Shown here: positions 16,226-24,317 of the stretch, piece by piece
How positions within the stretch are numbered: the first letter of the stretch is position 1
Layout: every line of letters starts with the position of its first letter
NCBI GenBank assembly: GCA_031292355.1
Contig: JARLHI010000027.1
Location: forward strand, 1-35,074
Direction: 5' to 3'
DNA length: 35,074 bases
Source: Candidatus Obscuribacterales bacterium
Lineage (GTDB): Bacteria; Cyanobacteriota; Vampirovibrionia; Obscuribacterales; Obscuribacteraceae
Notes under the pieces: generated by a model
Told to the model about the DNA's origin: nothing
Databases searched by the model: none
The model's input: the letters and a program-made list of their open reading frames with translations, nothing else
Translations under genes and position numbers: made by a program

Positions 16226-18040
16226 CTAAGGATGGAAAATTTGAAAAAGTTTGTCCATCGAATATTGCATGCGGATTGGTCGACCATGTGGACATGTGTC
16301 GTTGCGCGGCGTGTTAATCCAGTCAGTCAGTAAGTTGATGATTTCCGAGTGTCCAAGCGGCATACCGTTTTTAATTGCAGCCTGGCAAGCAATCGATTTT
16401 GTCGCTTCCAGTTGGAAATTTGCCGCGTCAGCTTTGGAGATTTCATCTAAAATCGTTTGAATGACGACAGCATAGTTTTTGCCGGATAATTCCTGCGGAA
16501 TCTGTGTGCAAGCGACTGCTCCATCTGCGTCAAATTTAAAATCAAAGCCCAAATCATTTAAGGCCCTGGCATTATTATGAATTTGCGCTTCTTGCTCTGG
16601 ACTCAAATTTAGCGGTTGCGAAATCAAAAATGGTTGTACATTATCGCTGACTCGGCCGCGTACGGATTGAGTGGCCAGAATGCGCTCATAGAGCACTCTT
16701 TCGTGAGCTATATGCTGTTCGATAATTTCCATGCCCACAGCGGACTCAATGATGATGTAAGTGTTATGAACGTAGCCAGCGATGCGCCAGTCCTGCGGCA
16801 GAATTAGCTTTTTTGATTCGTAAGAGGTGTCATTATCGGTTTCAACAACTGATACAGTGGATAATTCTTTAGTGAAGTCAATTTGCCTGCTAATTGGTCG
16901 CGGTGCCATAAAGCTTGCGCCACCTCTTCGATCAAAAACTGAACCACTTGAATCACCATCGTCGTAAGCAGCGGTGCTTACCAAATTATTGTTTTCAGCG
17001 ACTGAGGCAAACGGCGATTCGTTATGATGGTAAAGCCCCTCTGGCTGTGGGGAGTGGGCGCGCAACGCACGGGTGATTGATCTTTGAATGACGAGATACG
17101 TTTCATTGCCGTTGCTGTATTTCAATTCTTTTTTTGTTGGATGGATATTCACATCCACAGTGGCTGGGTTAATTGTCATAGACAAAACAGCAAGAGGATA
17201 TTTTCCGCGTGGTATCAAATCAGAATAGGCATAGTCTAGTGCTCTGTAAGTGAGAGCGCAGCGCACAGGACGCTTGTTCACTATAGAGAGTATGCCTTTG
17301 CGGTCGCCGCGAAAATGCAGTGGTTTAGCAGCGAGTCCAATTATTTTGATGTCTGCTTGCTCGTCATGCATTTCAATTTCAATGAGCGTTTCATTGCCTG
17401 AAAAATGACCGACTTCAATGGCTGTTTTTCTCAAACTGCCAGAGCCCGACGAGCGCAATACGACTTCGTCGTGTTTGCAAAGCGTGAAGGAAACGTCAGG
17501 ATGCGCCATTGCCAGAGTCTGCACGATTTCTTGAATGTGACCGAATTCAGTCGCTGCCTTTTTTAAGAAATTCAAGCGAGCGGGAACGTTGTAGAAAAGA
17601 TCCAGGACTTCCATGACCGTGCCTTCCGCGCAGCCAGTTTCAACCACTGTAATTTTGCCGTCCTGACACTCCACTCGGGTGCCAGTGCTTGCGTCTTTCG
17701 TACGAGTGATGCACGTCAATTTCGAGACAGAAGCGATACTAGGTAGGGCTTCGCCACGAAATCCAAGCGAGTTGAGAGTCCACAAATCATCAGCTGTGCG
17801 AATTTTGGAAGTAGCATGACGTTGAAAAGCCAGCACGGCGTCTTCTGGATCCATGCCGCAGCCGTTGTCGGCAATGCGCAAGTCACGACAATCCAGACTG
17901 ACGCGCACTTCAATTTGTGTGGCTCCTGCATCGATTGAATTTTCCACAAATTCTTTGACGACAGATGAAGGTCTTTCGACGACTTCGCCAGCGGCTATTT
18001 GGCTTGCGATATGGTCGGGAAGAACAGCTACTTTGGGCAT
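16226..18040 (-). CDS. mutL: DNA mismatch repair protein MutL
   Basis: A 604-residue MutL, the ATPase that couples mismatch recognition to strand incision. The GHKL ATPase motifs are complete: IAAGEVVERP (about 15-24), EFVENSIDAG (30-39), DNGCGMD (59-65) and LGFRGEAL (92-99), and the linker NKRPVRC to NIHPTKKELK is intact. In the C-terminal dimerisation domain the endonuclease motif DQHAxxExxxxE reads EQHIAHERVLYE (441-452), a conservative Asp-to-Glu change. CPHGRP (583-588) is kept. ATG 18040 is chosen because MPKVAVLPDHIA matches the family N-terminus; ATG 18064 would add eight residues. It is divergent from the sensor kinase gene. Confidence 0.95.
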   Translation of the reverse strand: MPKVAVLPDHIASQIAAGEVVERPSSVVKEFVENSIDAGATQIEVRVSLDCRDLRIADNGCGMDPEDAVLAFQRHATSKIRTADDLWTLNSLGFRGEALPSIASVSKLTCITRTKDASTGTRVECQDGKITVVETGCAEGTVMEVLDLFYNVPARLNFLKKAATEFGHIQEIVQTLAMAHPDVSFTLCKHDEVVLRSSGSGSLRKTAIEVGHFSGNETLIEIEMHDEQADIKIIGLAAKPLHFRGDRKGILSIVNKRPVRCALTYRALDYAYSDLIPRGKYPLAVLSMTINPATVDVNIHPTKKELKYSNGNETYLVIQRSITRALRAHSPQPEGLYHHNESPFASVAENNNLVSTAAYDDGDSSGSVFDRRGGASFMAPRPISRQIDFTKELSTVSVVETDNDTSYESKKLILPQDWRIAGYVHNTYIIIESAVGMEIIEQHIAHERVLYERILATQSVRGRVSDNVQPFLISQPLNLSPEQEAQIHNNARALNDLGFDFKFDADGAVACTQIPQELSGKNYAVVIQTILDEISKADAANFQLEATKSIACQAAIKNGMPLGHSEIINLLTDWINTPRNDTCPHGRPIRMQYSMDKLFQIFHP

Positions 18041-18103
18041 ATATACTCTCGTTGCGATCGTCATTCTAGTCAGTGCATACTAACATCAGACGAGGAGCTG
18101 GTC

Positions 18104-19237
18104 ATTAGCAGAAAGTATAGAGGTGGTCTTCTTTTTGTCTGCGCTTTGGCTCTGTCGGCGCTGGCTCTTGGTATGGCCAGCCTTGTTGCCCCCTTAGACA
18201 AAACTGTCAGCCGGGCGTTTGCCCAAATGTTTGCATTAACTGCTTCAAATATTGGTTTTTTCGACTCTGGCTTCGTCAGTCACTTGGCTAATTTAGTGAC
18301 TTTGACGGTGATTGCCTTTGGGTCCGAATGTATTGTTTTTAAACTGGTGGGCGTGCCAAGAAAGGTTGCTCTGTTGCAGCTGCTTGTCGCGGCGATTTTG
18401 TGTCTGGGCTTTCTTCTCTACTGTCAGCTTTCGGTGAGTGTGATTTCTTTTCTTTTTGTGAATATTTTAGGCTATGTTCTAGGGAATTTTTTTCGATACT
18501 ATGCGCAACGCGAGAAAGAGCAAGAGGCTGTCTTTTATGAATTGAAGCTGGCCAATCGTCAGTTGCAGGAAGCGCGATTGTTCATGGCCAAGCAAGACGA
18601 AATAGACCGCCGACTGCTTGCAGCCGACCTACACGACCAGGTTCTCAATGACTTAAAGCTTGTTTCCGAAAAAGCGAAAAGTATGAAGACGAATCCCCGC
18701 GAAGACACAGCCAAAGAAGTCGAGAAACTTTTGCAGCAGTCGATGAAAGCCGTCCGCGAAGTGATGGAGAACCTCAGCCCCTCACTTATCGAACACCTTA
18801 GTTTTGCGTCAGCGGTAGAAGATTGCTTGCGCAACGCAGCTTCCCGTGGTGGCTTTAAAGTGAAATTCAAGTGTCAATGCGCAGAAGAAAGTCTCGATAA
18901 TATGTCGTCTGTCCAGAAAATTCTCCTTTATCGGTTAATACAAGAATGCTGCACGAATGTTTGCAAGCATGCGCAGGCGTCTGAGCTAAGAGTGAATATT
19001 GACTCGGAAAAAGCAGATACATCTGCGGACGCATTCTGTTTGCGAATAGTCGACGATGGCAAAGGTATGAATGTGTCAGATGTCGACCCGCAATCGCGTG
19101 GATTGCAATATATGCGTCAGAGAGCGCAGCTTATCGGAGCGTCGATTGTCTGGCTGCCCGGCCCAGAAAATAAAGGCACGGCCGTGGAAATTCGCTGGTC
19201 GCCGACAGCAGATGAGAAGGTAAAAGCGGGCACATAA
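18104..19237 (+). CDS. NarL-type membrane sensor histidine kinase
   Basis: A 377-residue HisKA_3-family kinase. About four membrane helices span residues 6-130, followed by a coiled-coil linker. The H-box RRLLAADLHDQVLNDLK has phospho-acceptor His177, and a HATPase_c domain follows with RLIQECCTNVCKHA (N-box), DDGKGM and GLQYMRQRAQLIGA. It probably phosphorylates the response regulator 27 bases downstream. No ATG, GTG or TTG lies near a ribosome site: GAGGAG (18092-18097) sits six bases before an in-frame ATT at 18104, which gives a normal short N-terminus before helix 1. An open frame continues back to 17999 across the mutL start, and an ATG further in would cut helix 1. The stimulus is unknown; no periplasmic sensor domain is visible. 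Confidence 0.85.
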   Translation: MSRKYRGGLLFVCALALSALALGMASLVAPLDKTVSRAFAQMFALTASNIGFFDSGFVSHLANLVTLTVIAFGSECIVFKLVGVPRKVALLQLLVAAILCLGFLLYCQLSVSVISFLFVNILGYVLGNFFRYYAQREKEQEAVFYELKLANRQLQEARLFMAKQDEIDRRLLAADLHDQVLNDLKLVSEKAKSMKTNPREDTAKEVEKLLQQSMKAVREVMENLSPSLIEHLSFASAVEDCLRNAASRGGFKVKFKCQCAEESLDNMSSVQKILLYRLIQECCTNVCKHAQASELRVNIDSEKADTSADAFCLRIVDDGKGMNVSDVDPQSRGLQYMRQRAQLIGASIVWLPGPENKGTAVEIRWSPTADEKVKAGT

Positions 19238-19264
19238 ATTTGGATAGCAGTTTCGAGGTGAATT

Positions 19265-20023
19265 ATGTCGTGTGTTTTGATTGTTGAAGATCAGGCGCCA
19301 CTTAGACAACATGCCAGAAACACAGTCGAAGCTACAGTTCCTGCTCCTGTGCAAATTATGGACGCGGCCAATGGCGCCGATGGTTTAAAGCTTGCAGCAG
19401 CAGTCGATCCCGATTTAATCATCATGGATATTTCGATGCCCGAGATGTCCGGCATCAAGGTCGCCCAGCAAATCTGGAAAGAGGTCCCGCACAGACGGAT
19501 TCTGTTCTGGTCACAGTTTCATCGAGAAGCCTATGTGCGCGAACTGGGAAGGATAGTGCCTGACGAGGCAATTCATGGTTATGCTCTTAAAGGTGAAAGC
19601 GATGAAAAGTTTCGGGCGGCAATTGTCTCTGTACTGCTACATAACAATCCATACATCGATCCGGTAGTGAGAAGTGTGCAATCAAGACTGGCTTGTAAGG
19701 ACGATTCTCTTAGTGACAGCGAATATGAAGCTTTGATGGACGTAGCTGTCGGTTTAACCGACAAAGCTATCGCCAGAAGACGTCATATCAGTGTGAGGGG
19801 TGTACAGAATCGTCTCTCTATGTTGCTCTTCAAACTGGTCAAAGGCGAAGATAGTCATCTTAAAGAAAGTGCTCAAATTGAAATTTATAATCCTCGGACG
19901 AGAATAATTTTCGAGGGATTGAAGCGGGGGTTGCTTGATCCCGATGACGTTAAATCAATGGACAACGAGCTGCTCGAGTGGCTTTCTAGCGAATATGACT
20001 ATGACCGGGTCGGTCGCCCTTAA
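19265..20023 (+). CDS. NarL/LuxR-type response regulator
   Basis: A 252-residue regulator. The receiver domain has acidic pocket Glu8/Asp9, phospho-acceptor Asp55 (IIMDISMPE), Ser83 and Lys109 (YALKGES). The helix-turn-helix runs about 147-190 (LSDSEYEALMDVAVGLTDKAIARRRHIS, then VRGVQNRL), a LuxR-type arrangement. A C-terminal tail of ~60 acidic residues beyond the helix-turn-helix is unusual for NarL-type regulators, which normally end there. GAGGTG lies five bases before ATG 19265. Partner of the upstream kinase by adjacency. Confidence 0.9.
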   Translation: MSCVLIVEDQAPLRQHARNTVEATVPAPVQIMDAANGADGLKLAAAVDPDLIIMDISMPEMSGIKVAQQIWKEVPHRRILFWSQFHREAYVRELGRIVPDEAIHGYALKGESDEKFRAAIVSVLLHNNPYIDPVVRSVQSRLACKDDSLSDSEYEALMDVAVGLTDKAIARRRHISVRGVQNRLSMLLFKLVKGEDSHLKESAQIEIYNPRTRIIFEGLKRGLLDPDDVKSMDNELLEWLSSEYDYDRVGRP

Positions 20024-20062
20024 AATGGCCAATAAATTCTCTCAAGCTGGGTATATTTCGTG

Positions 20063-20746
20063 ATGGAAGCCAGAGATGAGGGAAGACCATTGGGAAAGAG
20101 AGACCGTCGCGATCGCATTGCGCTGGACGAGGCTTATCGCTTTTATCGCTCGACTATCAAAGAGGACCACACACCGGAACTGTTCGCCCTGGTAAAAGCA
20201 CTGCAAACTGTATCGAATGCCCTGCAAGTGTCCGGTTCGGGCGAATTTCAGTTAACTGTGCGACTGTGGAATCGCATTCAACAGTCATTATTTGATCGAC
20301 TTGTTACATCGTATCCCGCTCACGTCCTCGTCTTCGACGAGTCTGGACAGCCTCTGGCGAGCAAATCAGACTGGCGTGACGATTGCATGATTGAGATTTA
20401 CCCAGACGGTCTGCGCAGGGATGACGACTCATTTCGCATGGAAGTGAGTAATCTTCATCCGGTTACGCGTCATCGATTGGTCAAAGTCTGGAAAGAGCGT
20501 GGTCCGTCCACCAAACGCGAAGATTTTGCCAATATGGATGAATGTGGCGACGTTTGCGCGCCAAAGCCATTTCTCATTGGCGACGAAGTGCTTTTGCAAG
20601 AGTCGCTTGATGGCAAAGCCAAAGCCTACAAACGCTGGTGGAATCTGTACTGGCAGTCCTACTGCAGTGGCGACAACGAAGACAAGATTTTAATGACCAA
20701 GCAAATGAATGCACTCGAAGCAGTGTGGGGTAATTTGTATTATTAG
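20063..20746 (+). CDS. Unknown protein downstream of the two-component pair
   Basis: A 227-residue soluble protein of unknown family. The N-terminus is highly charged (MEARDEGRPLGKRDRRDRIA). A helical segment LFALVKALQTVSNALQ follows, then a strand-rich core (YPAHVLVFDESGQPLASKSDWRD), two short Cys positions (ECGDVC) and a Trp/Tyr-rich end (YKRWWNLYWQSYCSG). ATG 20063 or the adjacent GTG 20060 may start it; no strong ribosome site is visible. It lies 39 bases after the response regulator on the same strand, so it is probably part of that transcript. Confidence 0.7.
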   Translation: MEARDEGRPLGKRDRRDRIALDEAYRFYRSTIKEDHTPELFALVKALQTVSNALQVSGSGEFQLTVRLWNRIQQSLFDRLVTSYPAHVLVFDESGQPLASKSDWRDDCMIEIYPDGLRRDDDSFRMEVSNLHPVTRHRLVKVWKERGPSTKREDFANMDECGDVCAPKPFLIGDEVLLQESLDGKAKAYKRWWNLYWQSYCSGDNEDKILMTKQMNALEAVWGNLYY

Positions 20747-20749
20747 GGT

Positions 20750-20786
20750 GGTACCGCCGGCGGTGCCTCAACAGGCAAATTTTTTT
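20750..20786 (+). terminator. Palindromic terminator after the signalling operon
   Basis: GGTACCGCC/GGCGGTGCC forms a near-perfect palindrome and is followed by CTCAACAGGCAAA and a seven-T run. A very similar palindrome occurs at 24294. Confidence 0.5.
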
Positions 20787-20800
20787 AGCATAGAAAAAGA

Positions 20801-20856
20801 AAAAGCGAAGTGGCTCACTGCCTGTTGAAACTCAACTGGGTGTCCACTTCGCTTTT
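20801..20856. terminator. Long-stem terminator between convergent genes
   Basis: AAAAGCGAAGTGG (20801-20813) pairs perfectly with CCACTTCGCTTTT (20844-20856). Flanking A and T runs suit termination in both directions, between the plus-strand signalling operon and the minus-strand rhomboid gene. Confidence 0.7.
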
Positions 20857-20883
20857 CAATTTCAAGACTTAGTTCGATTTAGA

Positions 20884-21615
20884 TCAGCCGCAGTCTTTCT
20901 GAGACCCTTCGCTGATATAGCAGACCTCTTCGACAGGGGTGAGAAATTTGACGAAGAAGCCAGCGAGGATGCCGAAGGCAAAGCCCGAGATGTGCGCCAT
21001 GTAGTTCACCAGCTCGCCGCCATCGGCAGCGGAGGCAGCGTCATTGGCGAACAACTGGGTGAGCAACTGCATGCCGATCCAGAAGCCTAGGAAAGACCAG
21101 GCGGGGAAGCTGGCGATACCGTTGCTCATAGAGAAACCAGTGATTCTGGAGCGGGGCCACAGAATCAGGTAGGCACTCAATACAGCAGCGATGGCACCGC
21201 TTGCGCCAAGTCCAGGGATGGGGCTCCACGGAGCAAGCATGTATGAACCTGCATTGGCCACGAGACCGCCCACCAGGTAGAAAGCGACGTACTGCTTCCA
21301 GCCCAGACGAGCTTCGACCGCGCGACCAAAACAGTTCAGGTAGATCATGTTGCCGAAAAGGTGCATCAATCCGCCGTGCAGCCACATGTGCAGGAAGAGC
21401 GGAATGATCATTATTGCCATGTAGAGAGGGTCGGCGGTGGAGTAGGCGGTCGAGAACATGAGCGGAGAGAAGGCGCCGAGTTGATTGACGATGCCGCCGT
21501 ATCCAGAGTGAATCAAACATTCCTCGATGAGAAAGAAGAAGCAGTTGATCCAGATGATGATGGTGGTTGCAGTCGGTTTCCGAATGCAATCGAGCATTGT
21601 GCTGAAGGGAAACAT
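20884..21615 (-). CDS. Rhomboid-family intramembrane serine protease
   Basis: A 243-residue polytopic membrane protein. Rhomboid motifs are all present: HGGLMHLFGNM (80-90), GLGASGAI with nucleophile Ser139, and HISGF with catalytic His208 in a late helix. The pattern is a six-helix core, with WR-type loop residues poorly conserved. AAGGAG lies six bases before ATG 21615. Two cysteines (232 and 242) flank the short C-terminal tail. Substrates are unknown; rhomboids cleave single-pass proteins within the membrane. It is convergent with the signalling operon. Confidence 0.9.
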   Translation of the reverse strand: MFPFSTMLDCIRKPTATTIIIWINCFFFLIEECLIHSGYGGIVNQLGAFSPLMFSTAYSTADPLYMAIMIIPLFLHMWLHGGLMHLFGNMIYLNCFGRAVEARLGWKQYVAFYLVGGLVANAGSYMLAPWSPIPGLGASGAIAAVLSAYLILWPRSRITGFSMSNGIASFPAWSFLGFWIGMQLLTQLFANDAASAADGGELVNYMAHISGFAFGILAGFFVKFLTPVEEVCYISEGSQKDCG

Positions 21616-22577
21616 TTGAAGACTCCTTGGCTGCTACTGCGTCAGCAGAGATAGCGCGGTGAGGGTGAGAACAAGCGCTACCTGGTTGAAGAGCAACAGG
21701 TAGTTGGCGGAGGTGGGTGAAAGCTAAAGCTCGGAGCGACTGAACTCTCGATGAAGTGGTCTAACAGCATCTGGCAAACAACTGTTCCAGCAAAATGGAG
21801 TGTAAGCGCAGGCGGAGATAGAGGCGGAACTGGTTTGAGGGCTTTGTTAGACTGTTCGTTTGGAAAAGAGATAAGGCCTTAACTTAGGAAAGTTGCAGGT
21901 ATCGATCCAATTCTTGATATCTGGTTGTGTGCGCTGGCATTGAAGGGGCTTGCGAAGGCTAAATGGCACAGGCAGTGTCGTTGCTCGCTCGCCTGTGATA
22001 ACCAGCACGAGGCTGGCACTCTTTCGGCACCTTTAGACGATTTCTTGAGAACTAGCGCGGCTAGATATGTTTGACATCACGGCTCCCCCATTTATCCACT
22101 CGAGAGCGCTGTGTAAAGCCGCGCTAACCATGTTATTGGGGGCTTTTGGTTTACTTGTTTGTCATGAACATGCCAGGTGGCGCGATAGGTCGTTCTATGG
22201 TGTTGCAAAGTGTCACATGGGCGTTACTTCCGCTGTTCATCTCTTGTTATGTTTTTAGTGTTTACCCTTTCAACAATTTTCAAGCCTGGAACCTCTTTCT
22301 TTAGTTTTTTTCGCAACCCTCTCTAATTCTTCGGTTTTTTATTAGCCTTTGACACAGGTGCGTATTGGACCGAATCCCTTTCCGGAACTCCAGCCCTCAT
22401 GCAAATTTGCTCGGTTGCTCAGGTAACCAGACAAGCATGAGATTTCCAGCAGTCAGCTTCGAGTGTGGCGACTCAAGGCTGCCATTGCATTGCGAGAATC
22501 GCTCGAAAGAAATTTCGGACGATGACTTTGCAGTGGACTTCACTAACTCTTTCGCACACCTTAGCAAAGGATATCCT
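21616..22577. other. ~960-bp region without a recognised gene
   Basis: No convincing coding frame is seen between the rhomboid start and the beta-CASP gene; a 63-codon plus-strand frame at 22067 has no ribosome site. Structure is visible: a hairpin at 21678-21704 (CTACCTgGTTG / CAACAGGTAG) and a perfect 10-bp inverted repeat TAGCGCGGCT (22053-22062) / AGCCGCGCTA (22117-22126). A TTGACA lies at 22349 without a good -10. The frame of the beta-CASP gene stays open back to 22365. A structured RNA or long leaders are possible. Confidence 0.35.
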
Positions 22578-24230
22578 GTGAGCAAAAACTCCTTGTACTC
22601 CGTCCCGATCGGTCAACAACGCATCCTCCTTCACTGGCGTGGCGCTGCTCGACGTGTCACTGGCTCAATGCATCTGCTGGAAATCATTGAAAACGACGCC
22701 GTCTCTTACTACCTTGTCGACGCTGGCACCCATGTGGAAGACGAGAAGCTGGACTTTCAGAATCGATTGCTCAAAGGTGTTACGGCCTCGATGATTAAAG
22801 GCATCATCCTGACCCACGTGCATGGCGATCACTCTTTCTACGTAGGACGCTTGGTCAAGCAAGGTTTCACGGGCAAGATCTACGCGATCGACGCCACTTG
22901 TGACCTTCTCGACATCAGCCTGGTTGACTGCGCACGCATTCTTGCGGCCAACGTCAAACGTGAGCACGAACAGAAGGTCAAGGCGTTTCGTGCGCGTCAA
23001 GCCACTGCCGCCGAGCGTCGCAACCCGACCGTCACCGACGAAACCTCCGCTCAGCAGAATCTCGTTCGCGCTATCCGCCGGACCGTGGGCGCACAGCGTA
23101 TGTCTGAGCGATCGCTGGCCAAGGTGGTCGAACCGACACCGAAGGAGCCTCTTTTCTCTGAGGACGACGCTCGCAAGGCCCTCTCCTTGTTGGTGCCGAT
23201 GCAGTACAACACGCGCTATGAGCTTGATTCGAATCTGGCTATCGAGTTCTTCGATGCCGACCATCTGCTGGGTGCAGCCACTGTTCATGCAGAAATCGGT
23301 CGCGGAGCAAGCAAGCGCACCGTCAACTTTGGCGGCAACATCGGTCGTCATCCGAAACCCGTGCCGGAAGCGCAGTATCGGGTGACGGAGGCCACTTATG
23401 GCAATCGCGTTCACATCAAGCGCGATCGTCTGGCTGCTCTCGCTGAGATGCTTACGGCCGCCCACACTCGAGCCCTCAAGGGTGCTGGTGTTCGTGGGGC
23501 TGGTGCGATCATCGTGCCGGCTTTCTCGATTGGGCGTTCGCAGATTTTCCTGAATGACGTTCGTCAGCTCATGGCGGAGAATCGTATCCCGAAGATGCCG
23601 GTCTACTTCGATAGTCCGATGGGCATTCGTGTCACTGAGGTCTATCGAAAGTATCCCCAGTATCAGCCTCAGGATTGGCAGGCGTTGTTCGCTGCGAAGA
23701 TCGACCCGTTCACTCCGCCGGGTCTGGTCGAGTGTCTCAAGTACCGCAAGGAGCTCTTTGAGCCCCTCGCCAAACCGGTCTTGATCGTGACTTCGAGCGG
23801 TATGGTGAACGCTGGTCGGGCGCCCTATCATGTCGAAGCTCGCGGCAGCGATCGCAATTCGACGTTCTTCCTGATCGGCTTCCAGGCGCCCAAGACAACC
23901 GGCGAAGCGCTTGCTTCGATCGCGCGTCGGCGTAAGGAAAATCCCAAGAATGTTCAGCCGGAGACCATCCGTCTGCTCAATAAAACCCTGCGTATCAACG
24001 CCACGATCGAGCACATGCCCGATTATTCCGGACATGGTGACAGCGATCAAATCGTTGATTGGCTGGGCATGGGACCGACCGGCGGCAAGCGTCGATCGAG
24101 CAGCATGCAACCGACTATCTTTATTGAGCACGGTGAGGACGACCCCATCAACGCGCTCCGTAAGAAAATCGAGACCAAGCTGCATCTGAAGTGTGTCGTG
24201 CCTAACGCGAACGACTTCTTCATCCTGTAA
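22578..24230 (+). CDS. Beta-CASP metallo-beta-lactamase-fold hydrolase (RNase-like)
   Basis: A 550-residue protein of the beta-CASP class, related to CPSF73/RNase J-type RNA nucleases. Motifs are THVHGDH (79-85), DADHLLGAA (226-234), TEATYGNR (270-277), SSGMVNAGR (406-414) and DYSGHGDSDQI (482-491). The motif-4 aspartate, normally SGDLGR, is Asn254 (GGNIGRHP), so one metal-bridging ligand is changed. A charged insertion of ~90 residues (about 120-210) lies between the first two motifs. The start is GTG 22578 with AAAGGA six bases upstream, which gives the family-like N-terminus ILLHWRGAARRVTGSMHLLE; an open extension of 71 codons to TTG 22365 lacks a ribosome site. Its GC is higher than that of neighbouring genes. 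Confidence 0.85.
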   Translation: MSKNSLYSVPIGQQRILLHWRGAARRVTGSMHLLEIIENDAVSYYLVDAGTHVEDEKLDFQNRLLKGVTASMIKGIILTHVHGDHSFYVGRLVKQGFTGKIYAIDATCDLLDISLVDCARILAANVKREHEQKVKAFRARQATAAERRNPTVTDETSAQQNLVRAIRRTVGAQRMSERSLAKVVEPTPKEPLFSEDDARKALSLLVPMQYNTRYELDSNLAIEFFDADHLLGAATVHAEIGRGASKRTVNFGGNIGRHPKPVPEAQYRVTEATYGNRVHIKRDRLAALAEMLTAAHTRALKGAGVRGAGAIIVPAFSIGRSQIFLNDVRQLMAENRIPKMPVYFDSPMGIRVTEVYRKYPQYQPQDWQALFAAKIDPFTPPGLVECLKYRKELFEPLAKPVLIVTSSGMVNAGRAPYHVEARGSDRNSTFFLIGFQAPKTTGEALASIARRRKENPKNVQPETIRLLNKTLRINATIEHMPDYSGHGDSDQIVDWLGMGPTGGKRRSSSMQPTIFIEHGEDDPINALRKKIETKLHLKCVVPNANDFFIL

Positions 24231-24238
24231 CTGGATCG

Positions 24239-24290
24239 AAACAGGCTTTGCGAAAGCAGAGCCTGTTTCCTTCTCTTTTTTTTTTGCCTA
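24239..24290 (+). terminator. Rho-independent terminator of the beta-CASP gene
   Basis: AAACAGGCT (24239-24247) pairs with AGCCTGTTT (24260-24268), followed by CC, TTCTC and a run of ten Ts. It starts eight bases after the stop codon. Confidence 0.85.
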
Positions 24291-24314
24291 AAAAGGCACC
24301 GCAGGCGGTGCCTA
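24288..24314 (-). terminator. Rho-independent terminator of the PAS kinase gene
   Basis: On the minus strand AGGCACCGC / GCGGTGCCT forms a perfect 9-bp stem, followed by TTTTAGG and more Ts. It lies just after the kinase stop and faces the plus-strand terminator of the beta-CASP gene. Confidence 0.75.
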
Positions 24315-24317
24315 GGT

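Noticed and set aside
22067..22258. 63-codon plus-strand frame with a hydrophobic stretch
   Set aside because: No ribosome site, and it includes one arm of the 22053/22117 inverted repeat, so it is more likely non-coding.
22665..24185. 506-codon open frame antisense to the beta-CASP gene
   Set aside because: The plus-strand frame has all the family motifs. The antisense frame has no recognisable domain and is a codon-bias shadow in GC-richer DNA.
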